Positions 8,661 through 17,329 of a stretch of 64,000 nt of DNA are shown in pieces; position 1 is the stretch's first letter, and each line of letters starts with the position of its first letter. The stretch is from CAWDMC01 sp963803295 (GTDB taxonomy: Bacteria; Acidobacteriota; Terriglobia; UBA7540): positions 340,098 through 404,097 of the forward strand of contig CAWDMC010000013.1 of assembly GCA_963803295.1 (NCBI GenBank). Reading direction: 5' to 3'. The notes beneath the pieces were generated by a model. The model searched no databases, was not told where the DNA came from, and worked only from the letters and a program-made list of their open reading frames with translations. The position numbers were made by a program, and so were the translations under genes.

Positions 8661-10140
8661 GGGGCGCTGAGTGGCCGTATAACCGCTGCATAAGGTCCAG
8701 GTAACGCCGGTATACGGCGGCATAAGTCTCGCGGCGAACCGAGTCAGGTTCGAAGAGCCGCTCGGACCGGTACCAGGCGTCGGAGGCTTCGGTAATATTT
8801 GCGAACCGGCCCGTGCCGGCGGCGGCCATCATTGCGGCACCTAAACAGGCTGCATCGGGGCAGGCGGGCCGCTCAACCTCGATGCCCAGTAGATCCGCTT
8901 TCATTTGCAGCCACAGATCATTTCGTGCCGCTCCGCCAAGTGACCGGACGGTGCGGACAGCGAGCCCCCGATCCGTGATGGGTTCCAGGTACTCCTTGAG
9001 CAGACACACACAGGATTCCATGATAGCGCGCGCCAGGTGAGCCCGGGTGTGGCCGAGTGTCAAGCCGGCGACCGCCCCGCGCACGCCAGGATCGAAGGAG
9101 GGTAGGCCGGCACCCATGAAGTGCGGCAATACGGATAGGCCGTCACAACCCGGAGGAACGCTCTCCACGCCTTTGAGGAATTCCTCGTAGCCCTGCCCGG
9201 GTGCGCACAGATCCCGAAACCACTTGAGCACGATGGCGGAGGTAGTCGCGAAGGTCATGGCGTAGCTGAACTCAGGAACGGCGTGCCTGCCCACACAGAC
9301 GTCCGGGTAAAACATAGGAGCCGGGGTTGTGGCCACTAGGGCCAACGCCGTGCCGGTGGTCTCAGTTACGATACCAGGGCGGACATTGCCGGCGCCCACG
9401 GCTCCCGCCATCTGATCGTTTGACCCGACTGACACCGGCGTTCCTGCAGGGACACCTAGCTCGGCGGCAGCTTCGGGACGCACCCTTCCCGCGACTGAAC
9501 CTGGATTGAGCACCATCGGCAGTTGCCCCCGGGTAATCCCAGCCGCATCGAGCAGGTGGGGTTCCCAGTCCCCGGTCCCGAGGTCAAAGAGCCCACTCAT
9601 GCGCGCTGTGACATAGTCGGTCGCCGTTTCGCCAGTCAGGCAATAGAGAAGATAGTCGGGCAATAACAGGAACTTCGAGGCGCGGTGGGCTTCAGGGGCG
9701 TAGCGGGCGAGCCAGCCGATCTTGAAGACCGTCAGGCTCGCGGGGATCCAGGGATAGCCGCTGATGCTCTGAAACTCTTCGCGCGAGAGCCAGGCTGCCT
9801 CCCACTGGTCCGCAATTTCCTGCGCCCTATTGTCCATCCAGACGATGGCCTTGTAGAGGGGCCTGCCACTGAGATCGATGGGTACGAAGGTCTGCCCTTG
9901 AGAACTGAACCCGATGCCCGCCAGACTCGTTGAGCTGGTACCACTCCGGCCCAACACAGCACGTGTTCCCTCCACTGCAGCCTGCCAATACTCCTGTGGT
10001 GTCATCTCGGCCCAATCCGGACGGGGTGCTTGGGGTGTGTATTCTCTGCTGTAGATGGCCAGCGGCTCGCCGTCGCCCGAGATCAGGGCTGTCTTCAAGG
10101 CGGTGGTGCCAAGATCAAAGGCGAGGAAAGTCTCGCGCAT
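8599..10140 (-). CDS. FGGY-family carbohydrate kinase (xylulokinase-like)
   Basis: 513-residue sugar kinase that phosphorylates a pentulose or related polyol using ATP in the cytoplasm. Seen: phosphate-1 motif FDLGTTALKT at the N-terminus, the substrate region GFSSQGQTFVPID and WMDNRAQEIADQWE, the FGGY pattern in GSNDQMAGAVGAGN, ETTGTALALVATT, and adenosine-binding SLGGAARNDLWLQMKADLLG. Length and motifs fit the xylulokinase branch; the exact sugar is not certain. The start is ATG 10140 (MRETFLAFDLG), with GGAGGAG 12-13 nt upstream; a longer frame to 10236 adds only non-family residues. It is divergent from the ceramidase-like/epimerase/transporter genes and probably belongs to the same catabolic cluster. 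Confidence 0.88.
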   Translation of the reverse strand: MRETFLAFDLGTTALKTALISGDGEPLAIYSREYTPQAPRPDWAEMTPQEYWQAAVEGTRAVLGRSGTSSTSLAGIGFSSQGQTFVPIDLSGRPLYKAIVWMDNRAQEIADQWEAAWLSREEFQSISGYPWIPASLTVFKIGWLARYAPEAHRASKFLLLPDYLLYCLTGETATDYVTARMSGLFDLGTGDWEPHLLDAAGITRGQLPMVLNPGSVAGRVRPEAAAELGVPAGTPVSVGSNDQMAGAVGAGNVRPGIVTETTGTALALVATTPAPMFYPDVCVGRHAVPEFSYAMTFATTSAIVLKWFRDLCAPGQGYEEFLKGVESVPPGCDGLSVLPHFMGAGLPSFDPGVRGAVAGLTLGHTRAHLARAIMESCVCLLKEYLEPITDRGLAVRTVRSLGGAARNDLWLQMKADLLGIEVERPACPDAACLGAAMMAAAGTGRFANITEASDAWYRSERLFEPDSVRRETYAAVYRRYLDLMQRLYGHSAPLRSSETTVVPAGSKRRPRDP

Positions 10141-10797
10141 AAGGTAACGGGCTCCTCCAAAGTGCCATGACTCCTGTAACCTGTCGGGTGCCAACGTCGT
10201 AGGGAGACGATACCCGTGCCCCTCCTCTTTAGTCAAGGACAGGCCAGTTGCGAACCAAGTTTGAGGAGGCTAGAAAGAGGCGGCCAAAGGTCCAGCCTCT
10301 GCCGAGTCACTGCATTCAGAGGCATGCATATGCCTCGAGACTGCGCAAGTCTTGCCCCAAAGTCCCCGAATGTCGGTTGGTGTACGACTTGCTGGCGGTG
10401 TGTCTGATATTGGTGGAGAATTCTGTTGACAAGTCCAGGAGGAGATAAGCAAAATTGAACATGGCGTTATCACAATCGCACGTTTCCGCACATTTGGGTG
10501 AAACGTTTCTGTGGCTGGTTTAGGCTTCCGTCGATTACGGCTGTAGAAAGGCTTTTGAACACGGAGGAAAGGGTGCGGAGCATTTCGCTGGCTACCGGAA
10601 ACTTCCTTGACATCTGATCTCGATATCTTCGTTCCCAATGCAACTCTCATCCTCCGCGAAAGCAGTGCCTTGGTGCGTCTCCCAAGGAACGTGCACCGGC
10701 AACCCGGCTCTGGCGCATTCACCTCCGGGCCCGCGACGGCCTTCGTTTCTAGCGGCCGGCTTGGGTGGGCAATGGACAAGCAGAAAGGTGAGTCATC
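10141..10797. other. divergent intergenic region
   Basis: About 650 bases between the FGGY kinase and the ceramidase-like gene with no recognisable gene on either strand. A TTGACA at 10429-10434 followed after 18 bases by CAAAAT is a weak promoter candidate for the rightward genes. No clear operator dyad was found. Confidence 0.4.
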
Positions 10798-12192
10798 TTG
10801 CGTAGTGATGCCAATGTGCAAACTCCCGACCGAAAGGAATCCGCCGGATTCGAGGCAGGCGCAGCAACGGTCGAGATCACGCCCCGGGACTCACAGTTTC
10901 TGTTCGGATACCCCCACGTGTCGAGGTACGGCACAGGCGTGCACGATCCTCTGCTGAGTTCTGCTCTGTACCTCTCCGATGGCCGAACCCAAGCGATCTT
11001 TGTCGCCAACGACATCATATTTGTCAGCAAGGCCAGCACCGTGCGAATACGCGAGCGGGTTTCAAGACTCACCTCGGTTCCCGGCCGCAATATCATGATA
11101 ACGGCCACGCACACTCACTCTGGGCCTACCACGGTCGACTATCTGAGCAACGAAGGTGATCCGGCAGTGCCGAAGGCGGACGTGAAATACCTGCAGTTCA
11201 TGGAGGATGCGATCGTTCAAGCCGCCACCGAAGCCGTGCGGAAGGCGAGAACAGCGGAGGTCGGACTGAGTGCGGCGGATGGCACCGGAGTGGGGACGAA
11301 TCGCCGCGATCCCAACGGCCCGGCCGATCCAGAGGTGCCGGTAATGATGGTTCGCTCCCTGCCGGAGCGGAAGAACCTCGCTTGCATGGTGGTCTGCTCC
11401 ATGCACCCCACCGTTCTGCACGAGGACTCGACCCTGGTCAGCGCCGATTTCCCCGGCATGACGCGAGCTTACCTGCAGCAGGAAGTCGTCGGCTTGGACT
11501 GCCCTATTCTCCACCATACCGGACCAGCGGGTAATCAGAGCCCGCGGCATTCGACTGCTGCCAACACTTTTGTAGAGGCCGAGAGGCTGGGGCGCATGTT
11601 AGGCGATGCGATCGCCCAGGCGATTCCGCTAACCCAGTACATCCCCTCGCCTTCCCTAGCCTGTCTTCAGGAGTTCGTCGAATTGCCGCGCAGGTTGTTT
11701 CCCTCCGTGGAACAGGCCCAGGCTGAGCTTGTTTCAGCAAGGGCCCGATTGGCCCGGCTTCGGGCAAATAGTGCTCCACGCCAGGAGGTTCGAACTGCCG
11801 AAGTAGACTCGTTTGGAGCCGAAGAGACTCTCACCTTGGCACGAGCTGCGACCAGTCAGCAACTCGCTCAGACGATGGCATCCTGCCTTCCGGCAGAAAT
11901 ACAGATCATCAAAGTCGGCCCCTGGACTTTCGTCGGATGGCCAGGGGAGATCTTCGTAGAATATGCGTTGGCGGTGAAGGCGCAGGCCAGAGACACCTAC
12001 TTGATCTCTTTAGCGAACGGGGAACTGCAAGGTTATGTCGCTACCGAGGAGGCAGTGGCCAAAGGCGCTTATGAAGCAACCAACGCCTTGTTTGCTCCCG
12101 CAAGCGGACCCATCCTGGTCAACAAGACCCTGGAAATGCTGGCCAGGCACCCTCATCCAAAAACTGGAAAGAGCGCAGACAGCCGGTCCTGA
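10798..12192 (+). CDS. neutral/alkaline ceramidase-like amidohydrolase
   Basis: 464-residue protein of the neutral ceramidase superfamily. Seen near the N-terminus: GAATVEITP, the usual opening; then the Zn-ligand motif TATHTHSGP (about residue 102), MVVCSMHPTVL, HHTGPAGNQSPRH and C-terminal GWPGEIFVEYAL. No signal peptide is evident, so it is probably cytoplasmic; bacterial relatives in sugar clusters are mostly uncharacterised, so ceramide hydrolysis is not assured. The start is a TTG at 10798 with AAAGGTGAG about 6 nt before; no in-frame ATG lies near the beginning of the conserved region. The DUF4432 gene follows after 72 bases and the transporter 27 bases later, suggesting one transcript. 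Confidence 0.8.
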   Translation: MRSDANVQTPDRKESAGFEAGAATVEITPRDSQFLFGYPHVSRYGTGVHDPLLSSALYLSDGRTQAIFVANDIIFVSKASTVRIRERVSRLTSVPGRNIMITATHTHSGPTTVDYLSNEGDPAVPKADVKYLQFMEDAIVQAATEAVRKARTAEVGLSAADGTGVGTNRRDPNGPADPEVPVMMVRSLPERKNLACMVVCSMHPTVLHEDSTLVSADFPGMTRAYLQQEVVGLDCPILHHTGPAGNQSPRHSTAANTFVEAERLGRMLGDAIAQAIPLTQYIPSPSLACLQEFVELPRRLFPSVEQAQAELVSARARLARLRANSAPRQEVRTAEVDSFGAEETLTLARAATSQQLAQTMASCLPAEIQIIKVGPWTFVGWPGEIFVEYALAVKAQARDTYLISLANGELQGYVATEEAVAKGAYEATNALFAPASGPILVNKTLEMLARHPHPKTGKSADSRS

Positions 12193-12264
12193 TCTCCGCG
12201 GCCCGGGGATTTGTCGATGAACAAAAAGAGATTTGTGCGACCCTGAATCGGGGGGACCTTCCAC

Positions 12265-13341
12265 ATGAGCGCACTTTTTGGAAAGAATTGGACGCAGCAT
12301 GAACTAATGGAACGTGTGGGAGATATTTCCCAGCTTGGCGGGGTCCGGAACGTAACCCTAGCCGATGGCAATGAAAACGGCGTGAGAGCAGTGGAGTTTC
12401 GAACCGGAAGTGGCTTTCGCTTTGTGGTATTGCCTGACCGCGGGCTGGATATCTCAGAGGCGGAATACGGGGGGCGCTCTCTCTGCTGGCGGTCTCCCAC
12501 CGGGGATGTAGCCCCGGCTTTCTTTGAACCAGAGGGTGCAGCGTGGTTGCGCGGATTTTTCGGAGGGTTGCTTACAACCTGCGGTTTGACGTACGTCGGA
12601 CCGGCGGGCATTGACGAGGGAGAAGCGCTGGGGCTGCACGGCCGGATCTCCTACGTTCCGGCGCGTCTAGTCTCGGCTGACGGCGAGTGGCGAACCGATG
12701 AATACCTCATGTGGGTGAGAGGCAGAGTTACGGAAACCTCAGCCCTGGGTCATCGGCTCACTCTGACCCGCAAGATTTCGACCGAACTCGGCTCCAACCG
12801 CCTGACGATCGAGGACAGCATCGAAAACGAAGGGTACTTGCCATCGCCTTTCATGATGCTATACCACTTCAATTTTGGCTTTCCGCTGGTAAGTGGCGAC
12901 ACGATTCTGCTCTCCCCAACCAAGGACGCGGTCACCATCTCGAGGGAGGCCGTTCCGGATCCGGCGGAGTATCGCCGATTTGAGGATCCCGCTCCGGGAG
13001 TTAAGGAGTTAGTCTTCCAGCATGAAATGGTTGCGGACCGCGAGGGTTACGTCACGGCCGCGCTCGTGAATAACGGGCTTGGCCTGGGTGCTTATCTGCG
13101 TTACCGGCAGCGGGAACTACCGCACTTTTTTCAGTGGAAGATGCTTGCGCAGGGCTCCTATGTAGTTGGACTTGAGCCCTCGACTTGCTGGATTCAACCG
13201 CGATCAAAAGCCCGGGAGCGCGGCGAGTTGAGGTTCCTTCGACCGGGAGAAGTTGTTCGACACCATCTCGAGGTCGGGGTCTGCGCTTCCGCGGCGGAGC
13301 TGGAAAATCTAGGAAGGAGCATCCCTTCCGCGGAGGCGTAA
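12265..13341 (+). CDS. DUF4432 aldose 1-epimerase-like protein
   Basis: 358 residues of the DUF4432 branch of galactose-mutarotase-like proteins. Seen: LPDRGLDISEAEYGGRSLCWRSP near residue 60 (family hallmark LPxRGLDI), the long beta-sandwich core, FFGGLLTTCGLTYVG, LGLHGRISYVPAR (His of the active-site region), LYHFNFGFPL, and GLEPSTCWIQPRSKAR near the C-terminus. Family members act on sugars or on nothing known. The position between a ceramidase-like hydrolase and a RhaT-like transporter suggests handling of a deoxy-sugar or glycoside. ATG 12265 has a G-rich ribosome site about 10 nt upstream. Confidence 0.88.
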   Translation: MSALFGKNWTQHELMERVGDISQLGGVRNVTLADGNENGVRAVEFRTGSGFRFVVLPDRGLDISEAEYGGRSLCWRSPTGDVAPAFFEPEGAAWLRGFFGGLLTTCGLTYVGPAGIDEGEALGLHGRISYVPARLVSADGEWRTDEYLMWVRGRVTETSALGHRLTLTRKISTELGSNRLTIEDSIENEGYLPSPFMMLYHFNFGFPLVSGDTILLSPTKDAVTISREAVPDPAEYRRFEDPAPGVKELVFQHEMVADREGYVTAALVNNGLGLGAYLRYRQRELPHFFQWKMLAQGSYVVGLEPSTCWIQPRSKARERGELRFLRPGEVVRHHLEVGVCASAAELENLGRSIPSAEA

Positions 13342-13368
13342 AGCGCCAGGATACCGGGCGAGAATATC

Positions 13369-14371
13369 ATGCAAACCATAGGCTGGAGCGGCCTCGCTTT
13401 GTCCCTCTTGGCGGGTGGCATCACCGGCTCGACCCTGGTCCCAATCAAGCGCGTAAGGAACTGGGCCTGGGAAAACACCTGGCTCCTTTATGCCGCCTGT
13501 GCGTATCTGTTCTCTCCCTGGATTGTCGCAGCATTTTCGATACCTCACTTGCCCTCCGTCTACCGCACAAGCCGGCTTGCAGGTCACTGTGGAGACGTTT
13601 CTCCTGGGAATGGCCTGGGGATGCGCCGTTGTTCTCGCCGGCAAGGCGCTCGATCTTGTTGGCTTCTCGATTAGCACCGCTCTGCTGTACGGCTCCTCTG
13701 TAGCACTAGGTTCCCTGGGTGCGCTCTTCCTGATCGATCGCGCGAAGCTGTTCAGCGCGGCAGGCCTGAAGATTCTGGCCTGGGATATTGTCCTTCTGGT
13801 CGGAGTAGTCCTTTGCGCGCAGGCAGGCCGTCTGCGAGAACCAGCGTCAGCGCCTAACCGGTCGCGCACACGGCTCGGCATTTTCTGCTCGCTCCTTGCC
13901 GGCGTGCTTTCTACCATGTTCAACATTGTCCTGGCAACCGGCGCGCCCATCCGGGATCAGGCGATTGCCCTGGGGGCTGGCCCCAATCTGGCTTCGAACG
14001 CGATCTGGAGCCTGGCGGTGAGCGCCGGTTCCTTGCCCAGCATCATCTGGTGCGCCTATCTGGTAATGCGGAGGTCCAATTGGAGTCTCTATAAGAAGGC
14101 CCACTCGGGCGCCAACGTGCTTCTCTGCATTGCCATGGGTGTCTTGTGGATCAGCGGAACGGTTGTCTACGGGATCTCGACCGCCCGTTTGGGACGACTG
14201 GGTCCGGCCCTTGGCTGGCCGCTCTACATGTCTTCGATTATCATCACCGGGAATTTGTGGGGCTGGGGTCTAGGGGAATGGGGTGGCGCTTCCAGAAGTT
14301 CAGTGAAACTCCTTTGGGGTGGAGTCGCAGTTCAGATACTCGGCATTGTTTTGCTGAGCTCCGTCCGTTAG
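13369..14371 (+). CDS. L-rhamnose/proton symporter RhaT-like transporter (one-base frameshift)
   Basis: Inner-membrane sugar transporter of the RhaT family with about ten membrane segments. The first frame (13369 onward) reads GLALSLLAGGITGSTLVPIKRVRNWAWENTW, typical of the RhaT N-terminus. The second frame, from about 13568, carries the rest: TVETFLLGMAWGCAVVLAGKALDL, GIFCSLLAGVLSTMFNIVLATGAP, LYMSSIIITGNLWGWGLGEW. Removing one base at 13566-13568 (CGCACAA) joins YR to QAGLQVTVE and gives 333 residues, close to the 344 of E. coli RhaT. It follows the DUF4432 gene by 27 bases. Either a sequencing error or an inactivating mutation. Confidence 0.82.
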
Positions 14372-14419
14372 GGTTTTTCCTTCGTGGGCATGACCTTGAA
14401 AATGGCCTTGGGAATGGTC

Positions 14420-14446
14420 TTGACAGACTTATGCTTGGCCTATTAA
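14420..14446 (+). promoter_or_regulatory. candidate promoter of the PhyH gene
   Basis: TTGACA at 14420-14425 is followed by AT-rich TATTAA at 14441-14446 (15-base spacer) or TTAAAT (17-base spacer). It lies about 160 bases before the PhyH start, upstream of a dyad and a tandem repeat. Confidence 0.4.
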
Positions 14447-14485
14447 ATTGAACATCTGCTGGTCGATAGGAACAAAATAGCACAA

Positions 14486-14558
14486 GAGGGATGGCAAGCT
14501 ATCCCTCGATGTCGTTGCTCTGTTTATCGCGTAGTGAGATAAATGTAGTGAGATAAAT
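14486..14558 (+). repeat. dyad plus perfect tandem repeat upstream of PhyH
   Basis: A 7-bp inverted repeat GAGGGAT/ATCCCTC (14486-14492 and 14501-14507) is followed by two adjacent perfect copies of GTAGTGAGATAAAT (14531-14544 and 14545-14558). They sit between the promoter candidate and the ribosome site at 14594, so they could be leader or regulator-binding sites. Confidence 0.6.
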
Positions 14559-14605
14559 AAGGCACGTTGGCTGAAAGAACCCGTAATACTCTCAAGGAGC
14601 GTCGG

Positions 14606-15622
14606 ATGATATGCGAGCAGGGTCAGTTTTGCCTGAATGACAAGCAGGTCCAACAGTTCAAAGAGGAGGGGTACCTGATCACCGAGCGCCTCTTCGACGA
14701 CGCCGAATTGCAGCCCGTAATCGATGAGATCAGTGCCGACCTTGACAAGCGCTGCCGGGAGGCTGTAGCCGAAGGCAGGCTCTCGCGGACGTACGAGGAA
14801 TATGACTTCGAACACCGCCTGGCCCACGTCAACAGAGAAAACCAGGAAATTTCCAAATCGATGTGGTCCATGAAGGTCGTCCTGCCCAGTTTCTTCTGGC
14901 TCATGACCAATCCCAAGCTGCTCGATGTTGCCGAGCAACTCTGCGGCCCGGAGTTGATCGCTTCGAGTGTTTACCGGCTGCGGCCGAAGGTTCCCAGCCA
15001 CTCCTGGAGCCCCGTGCCGTGGCATCAGGATTCCGGCTATTTCGAGCCGTACTGCGACTTGGGACTCGTCGTGACCGTCTGGGTGCCGCTGGTCGATGCC
15101 ACGGAGGAACGCGGCTGCTTGTGGGTGATGCCGCGCGCCCATAAGGGCGGACTCTTCTTCCACAAGCCCGACGACATGGCATTTTATCTGGTGATTCCGG
15201 ACGAGGAGCTCGCCGGCCGGCCACGCATACCTGCCCCGGTCCCCAAGGGAGGCGTCTTGCTTCTGACCAACCGCACGCCTCACGCCAGCTTCGAGAACAA
15301 GAGCGATGTCGTTCGCTGGAGCATGGACCTGCGCTATCAAAGCGCCACTCTGCCCACGAACGCCAAGATCACGCGGCTGCCCGGCGAAGCCACAAGCTCG
15401 CCGACCGCCGGCGTACCACTCGCCTGCAATCCACCCGAACCCGACTTCCTTGTTCGCAGTCGTTTGCGACCCAACCAGGTGATGAAGACGGCGGAGGAAT
15501 TCACCGCCTTGCGCAAGAACCACGTCTATCAGGAGGCCACCGATCGCTGGGGATACTCGGTTGCCAAACCCAAGGATCCTTCGGCCAATCCGTACAAAGA
15601 CGTCGTCAAGACGACCGAGTGA
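14606..15622 (+). CDS. phytanoyl-CoA dioxygenase (PhyH) family protein
   Basis: 338-residue Fe(II)/2-oxoglutarate-dependent oxygenase. Seen: opening LNDKQVQQFKEEGYLITERLF, the metal-binding HxD in PVPWHQDSGYFEP, the WVPLVDATEERGCLWVMPRAHK segment, and the distal His with 2-oxoglutarate Arg in NRTPHASFENKSDVVRWSMDLRYQ. The substrate is unknown; the family hydroxylates lipids, sugars or small metabolites. ATG 14606 is preferred to the upstream TTG at 14567 because AAGGAG (14594-14599) is well placed. It follows the RhaT-like gene by 234 bases and has its own promoter candidate. It may finish the sugar or glycolipid pathway of this cluster. Confidence 0.88.
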   Translation: MICEQGQFCLNDKQVQQFKEEGYLITERLFDDAELQPVIDEISADLDKRCREAVAEGRLSRTYEEYDFEHRLAHVNRENQEISKSMWSMKVVLPSFFWLMTNPKLLDVAEQLCGPELIASSVYRLRPKVPSHSWSPVPWHQDSGYFEPYCDLGLVVTVWVPLVDATEERGCLWVMPRAHKGGLFFHKPDDMAFYLVIPDEELAGRPRIPAPVPKGGVLLLTNRTPHASFENKSDVVRWSMDLRYQSATLPTNAKITRLPGEATSSPTAGVPLACNPPEPDFLVRSRLRPNQVMKTAEEFTALRKNHVYQEATDRWGYSVAKPKDPSANPYKDVVKTTE

Positions 15623-15685
15623 CCCTCGCCTCCTTAGGGGCCGGTTGACCTCCGCGGCGGGCCTGAGGTCCCAGCCCTCTTTATT

Positions 15686-15955
15686 TCAAAGCGCTGCGCT
15701 CTGCCTAGTGACCTTCTGCAACACTTCCTCGAGAGAACCCCGGAAGATAAGGATTTTCACTTCCAAGGTGGCTTGCTGGCCAGGCCCCAGTGGAATCTCC
15801 GGATCGACGTGCTGGCAGGTGAGTTCTGGATTGCTCCAGACATTGCCGGTCGTGTTTGTGAAGCTGGCGACGACCCATCTGCGATCCGTTGACAGCGTGG
15901 CGATCAGGGGCTCATCGACCGCCCGAGACTTGTTGTTGTAAGGTGATGCCGTCTC
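15686..15955 (-). pseudogene. C-terminal fragment of a secreted or sugar-active protein
   Basis: The minus frame reads SPYNNKSRAVDEPLIATLS, VASFTNTTGNVWSNPELTCQH, PEIPLGPGQQATLEVKIL and ends RGSLEEVLQKV. This looks like the extreme C-terminus of a much larger acidobacterial protein, but no upstream part exists: the frame continues into unrelated sequence and another gene fragment. I know the pattern but not a reliable family name. Confidence 0.45.
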
Positions 15956-15984
15956 TTCGATGCTCGACTCGCTGCGGCGGCACT

Positions 15985-16104
15985 TTTGGCCTTGCAACTA
16001 GGACAACTCGTGACGCGATAATCCTCGTAGGGATTGAGCACAAATGAATACCTGGGAAGCAATGCGCCCATACGAGCTTTCCGTAGTTTTCGAGGAGATG
16101 TCAT
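15985..16104 (-). pseudogene. N-terminal fragment of a zinc-ribbon-like small protein
   Basis: Starting at ATG 16104 the frame reads LPRYSFVLNPYEDYRVTSCP followed by SCKAK, resembling the first 40 residues of a conserved protein of about 90 residues that has Cys pairs (CPxC here). The rest is missing; the frame runs into the C-terminal fragment on its left. The two fragments meet near 15960-15985, suggesting a deletion that fused two genes. Confidence 0.4.
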
Positions 16105-16192
16105 GGCGAAGGTTTGGCTAATTCCTATTTACTAGATTGATCTTGAGGTCAGCCGAGCGCTCTCAGCCCTTACGTTCTGTGATCGTGATTGG

Positions 16193-17183
16193 TCATCGAA
16201 ACTTATAGCCAGGCTTGAGCTCACATCGATACACCTTGGTCTGATCATTATTGACTCTGCTGCTGCAATTGGCCCAACTTAAAAAGAGATCCGGCCCCAG
16301 CGGGTAGACAATGGTAGCTGCGTTCATATCAGCCTGAATGTATACCCCCTCCGCGGCAGCCGGCAAAGTGAAGTTCAGGACTTGACCGAAGATGACGGGA
16401 TAGGAGTCACGAACAGCGGCGCTGATCGTGGGGCGAACCACTTCGGCCTCCAACAAGAAGCTGGTGGTATCCGACCAATTGAGAACGGAGACATGGATAC
16501 GGCGCACGCCTTTGGAGAAGTCGTCTGACACGATTTTTGTGAAGGGGCAAGGCCCCGCAATGCAAGAGACTCGTGCATTGCGGAACTCGTTTCCCTCTCC
16601 GGCATCGAGAGAAGCAGAGGCAATGGCCGCCTTCCACTTTCCGTCGGGCGAACACGGCCGATGTCCGCTGCAGGGTACATTGCCCCGATTGACTATTTGG
16701 AACGTGTGCACAGCGCTGCCGACGTTCACCTCAGTTATGGCCTTTATGGAATATCTCGCGAGGATATTGGCCACTACGACTTTGGGGCGATTGGGCTCGG
16801 CGGGGGGCTCACTGGGGAATGGGCATCATGCGAGCTACGCAGATTTTGTCTCCGGTAACTTCATGCAATTCGAGCGGCCGGTACTCCGGATGCAGGAACC
16901 GGAGCGTGACTGGTTGACTTGGCTTGAATCCCCGAGGCAGAGTCAGACTGAAGAAACCGGAAGAACTGGACCTGCAACTGCCCGCCGAGCCATCGGTCGC
17001 AATTATCTCAACATCCGCGATGGGCAATTCCTTGTTTGCGTCCGTGTCCTGTCTAATGACCGCTCCCTGGAGCACTAACGGGCGCTCTTGGCGGAGGTGC
17101 CTTAAAATTACTGTAGCGAGAGTGCCGCCTATGACCGCAATCGCAATCGCCCAGCGCGCTACCTTCCTTACATCGCTCATCAT
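16193..17183 (-). CDS. membrane-anchored protein with carboxypeptidase-regulatory-like domain (one-base frameshift)
   Basis: Two frames form one 329-residue protein. The N-terminal part (17183-16809) has a membrane anchor (WAIAIAVIGGTLATVIL) and a carboxypeptidase-regulatory-like beta domain (LQGAVIRQDTD, IADVEIIATDG, SSGFFSLTLPRG, LRFLHPEYRPLEL). The C-terminal part (from about 16810 to 16193) contains NGNVPCSG-like Cys pairs, RNARVSCIAGPCPFTKI, LNFTLPAAAEGVYI and ends KVYRCELKPGYKFR. Removing one G from GGGG at 16814-16817 replaces the early TGA by PIPSEPPAEPNRPKVVVANI. Its job is unknown; such domains are often cell-surface or secreted. Without repair the second half has no good start. Confidence 0.65.
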
Positions 17184-17329
17184 CAGTCACCCTACCTCGC
17201 TATCTTACGACGGTTTGGGGGCAGTGCGGATGACGGTTCGCTGGACTCCTGCTGAGGCCATCAGCACCGTTCCTTGGCGATCCTTGCTCGCATAGTTCCG
17301 CCGCTCGCGGATTGGTTTATTATAGTTAC

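Noticed and set aside
10270..10821. 183-codon minus-strand frame upstream of the ceramidase-like gene
   Set aside because: No family pattern, unusual composition, and overlaps the start of a well-supported gene on the other strand.
1772..14531. Shared 14-base motif CGCGATAAACAGAG (1772-1785) and its reverse complement (14518-14531)
   Set aside because: Matches of this length are expected by chance in a 64 kb window, so common regulation was not claimed.
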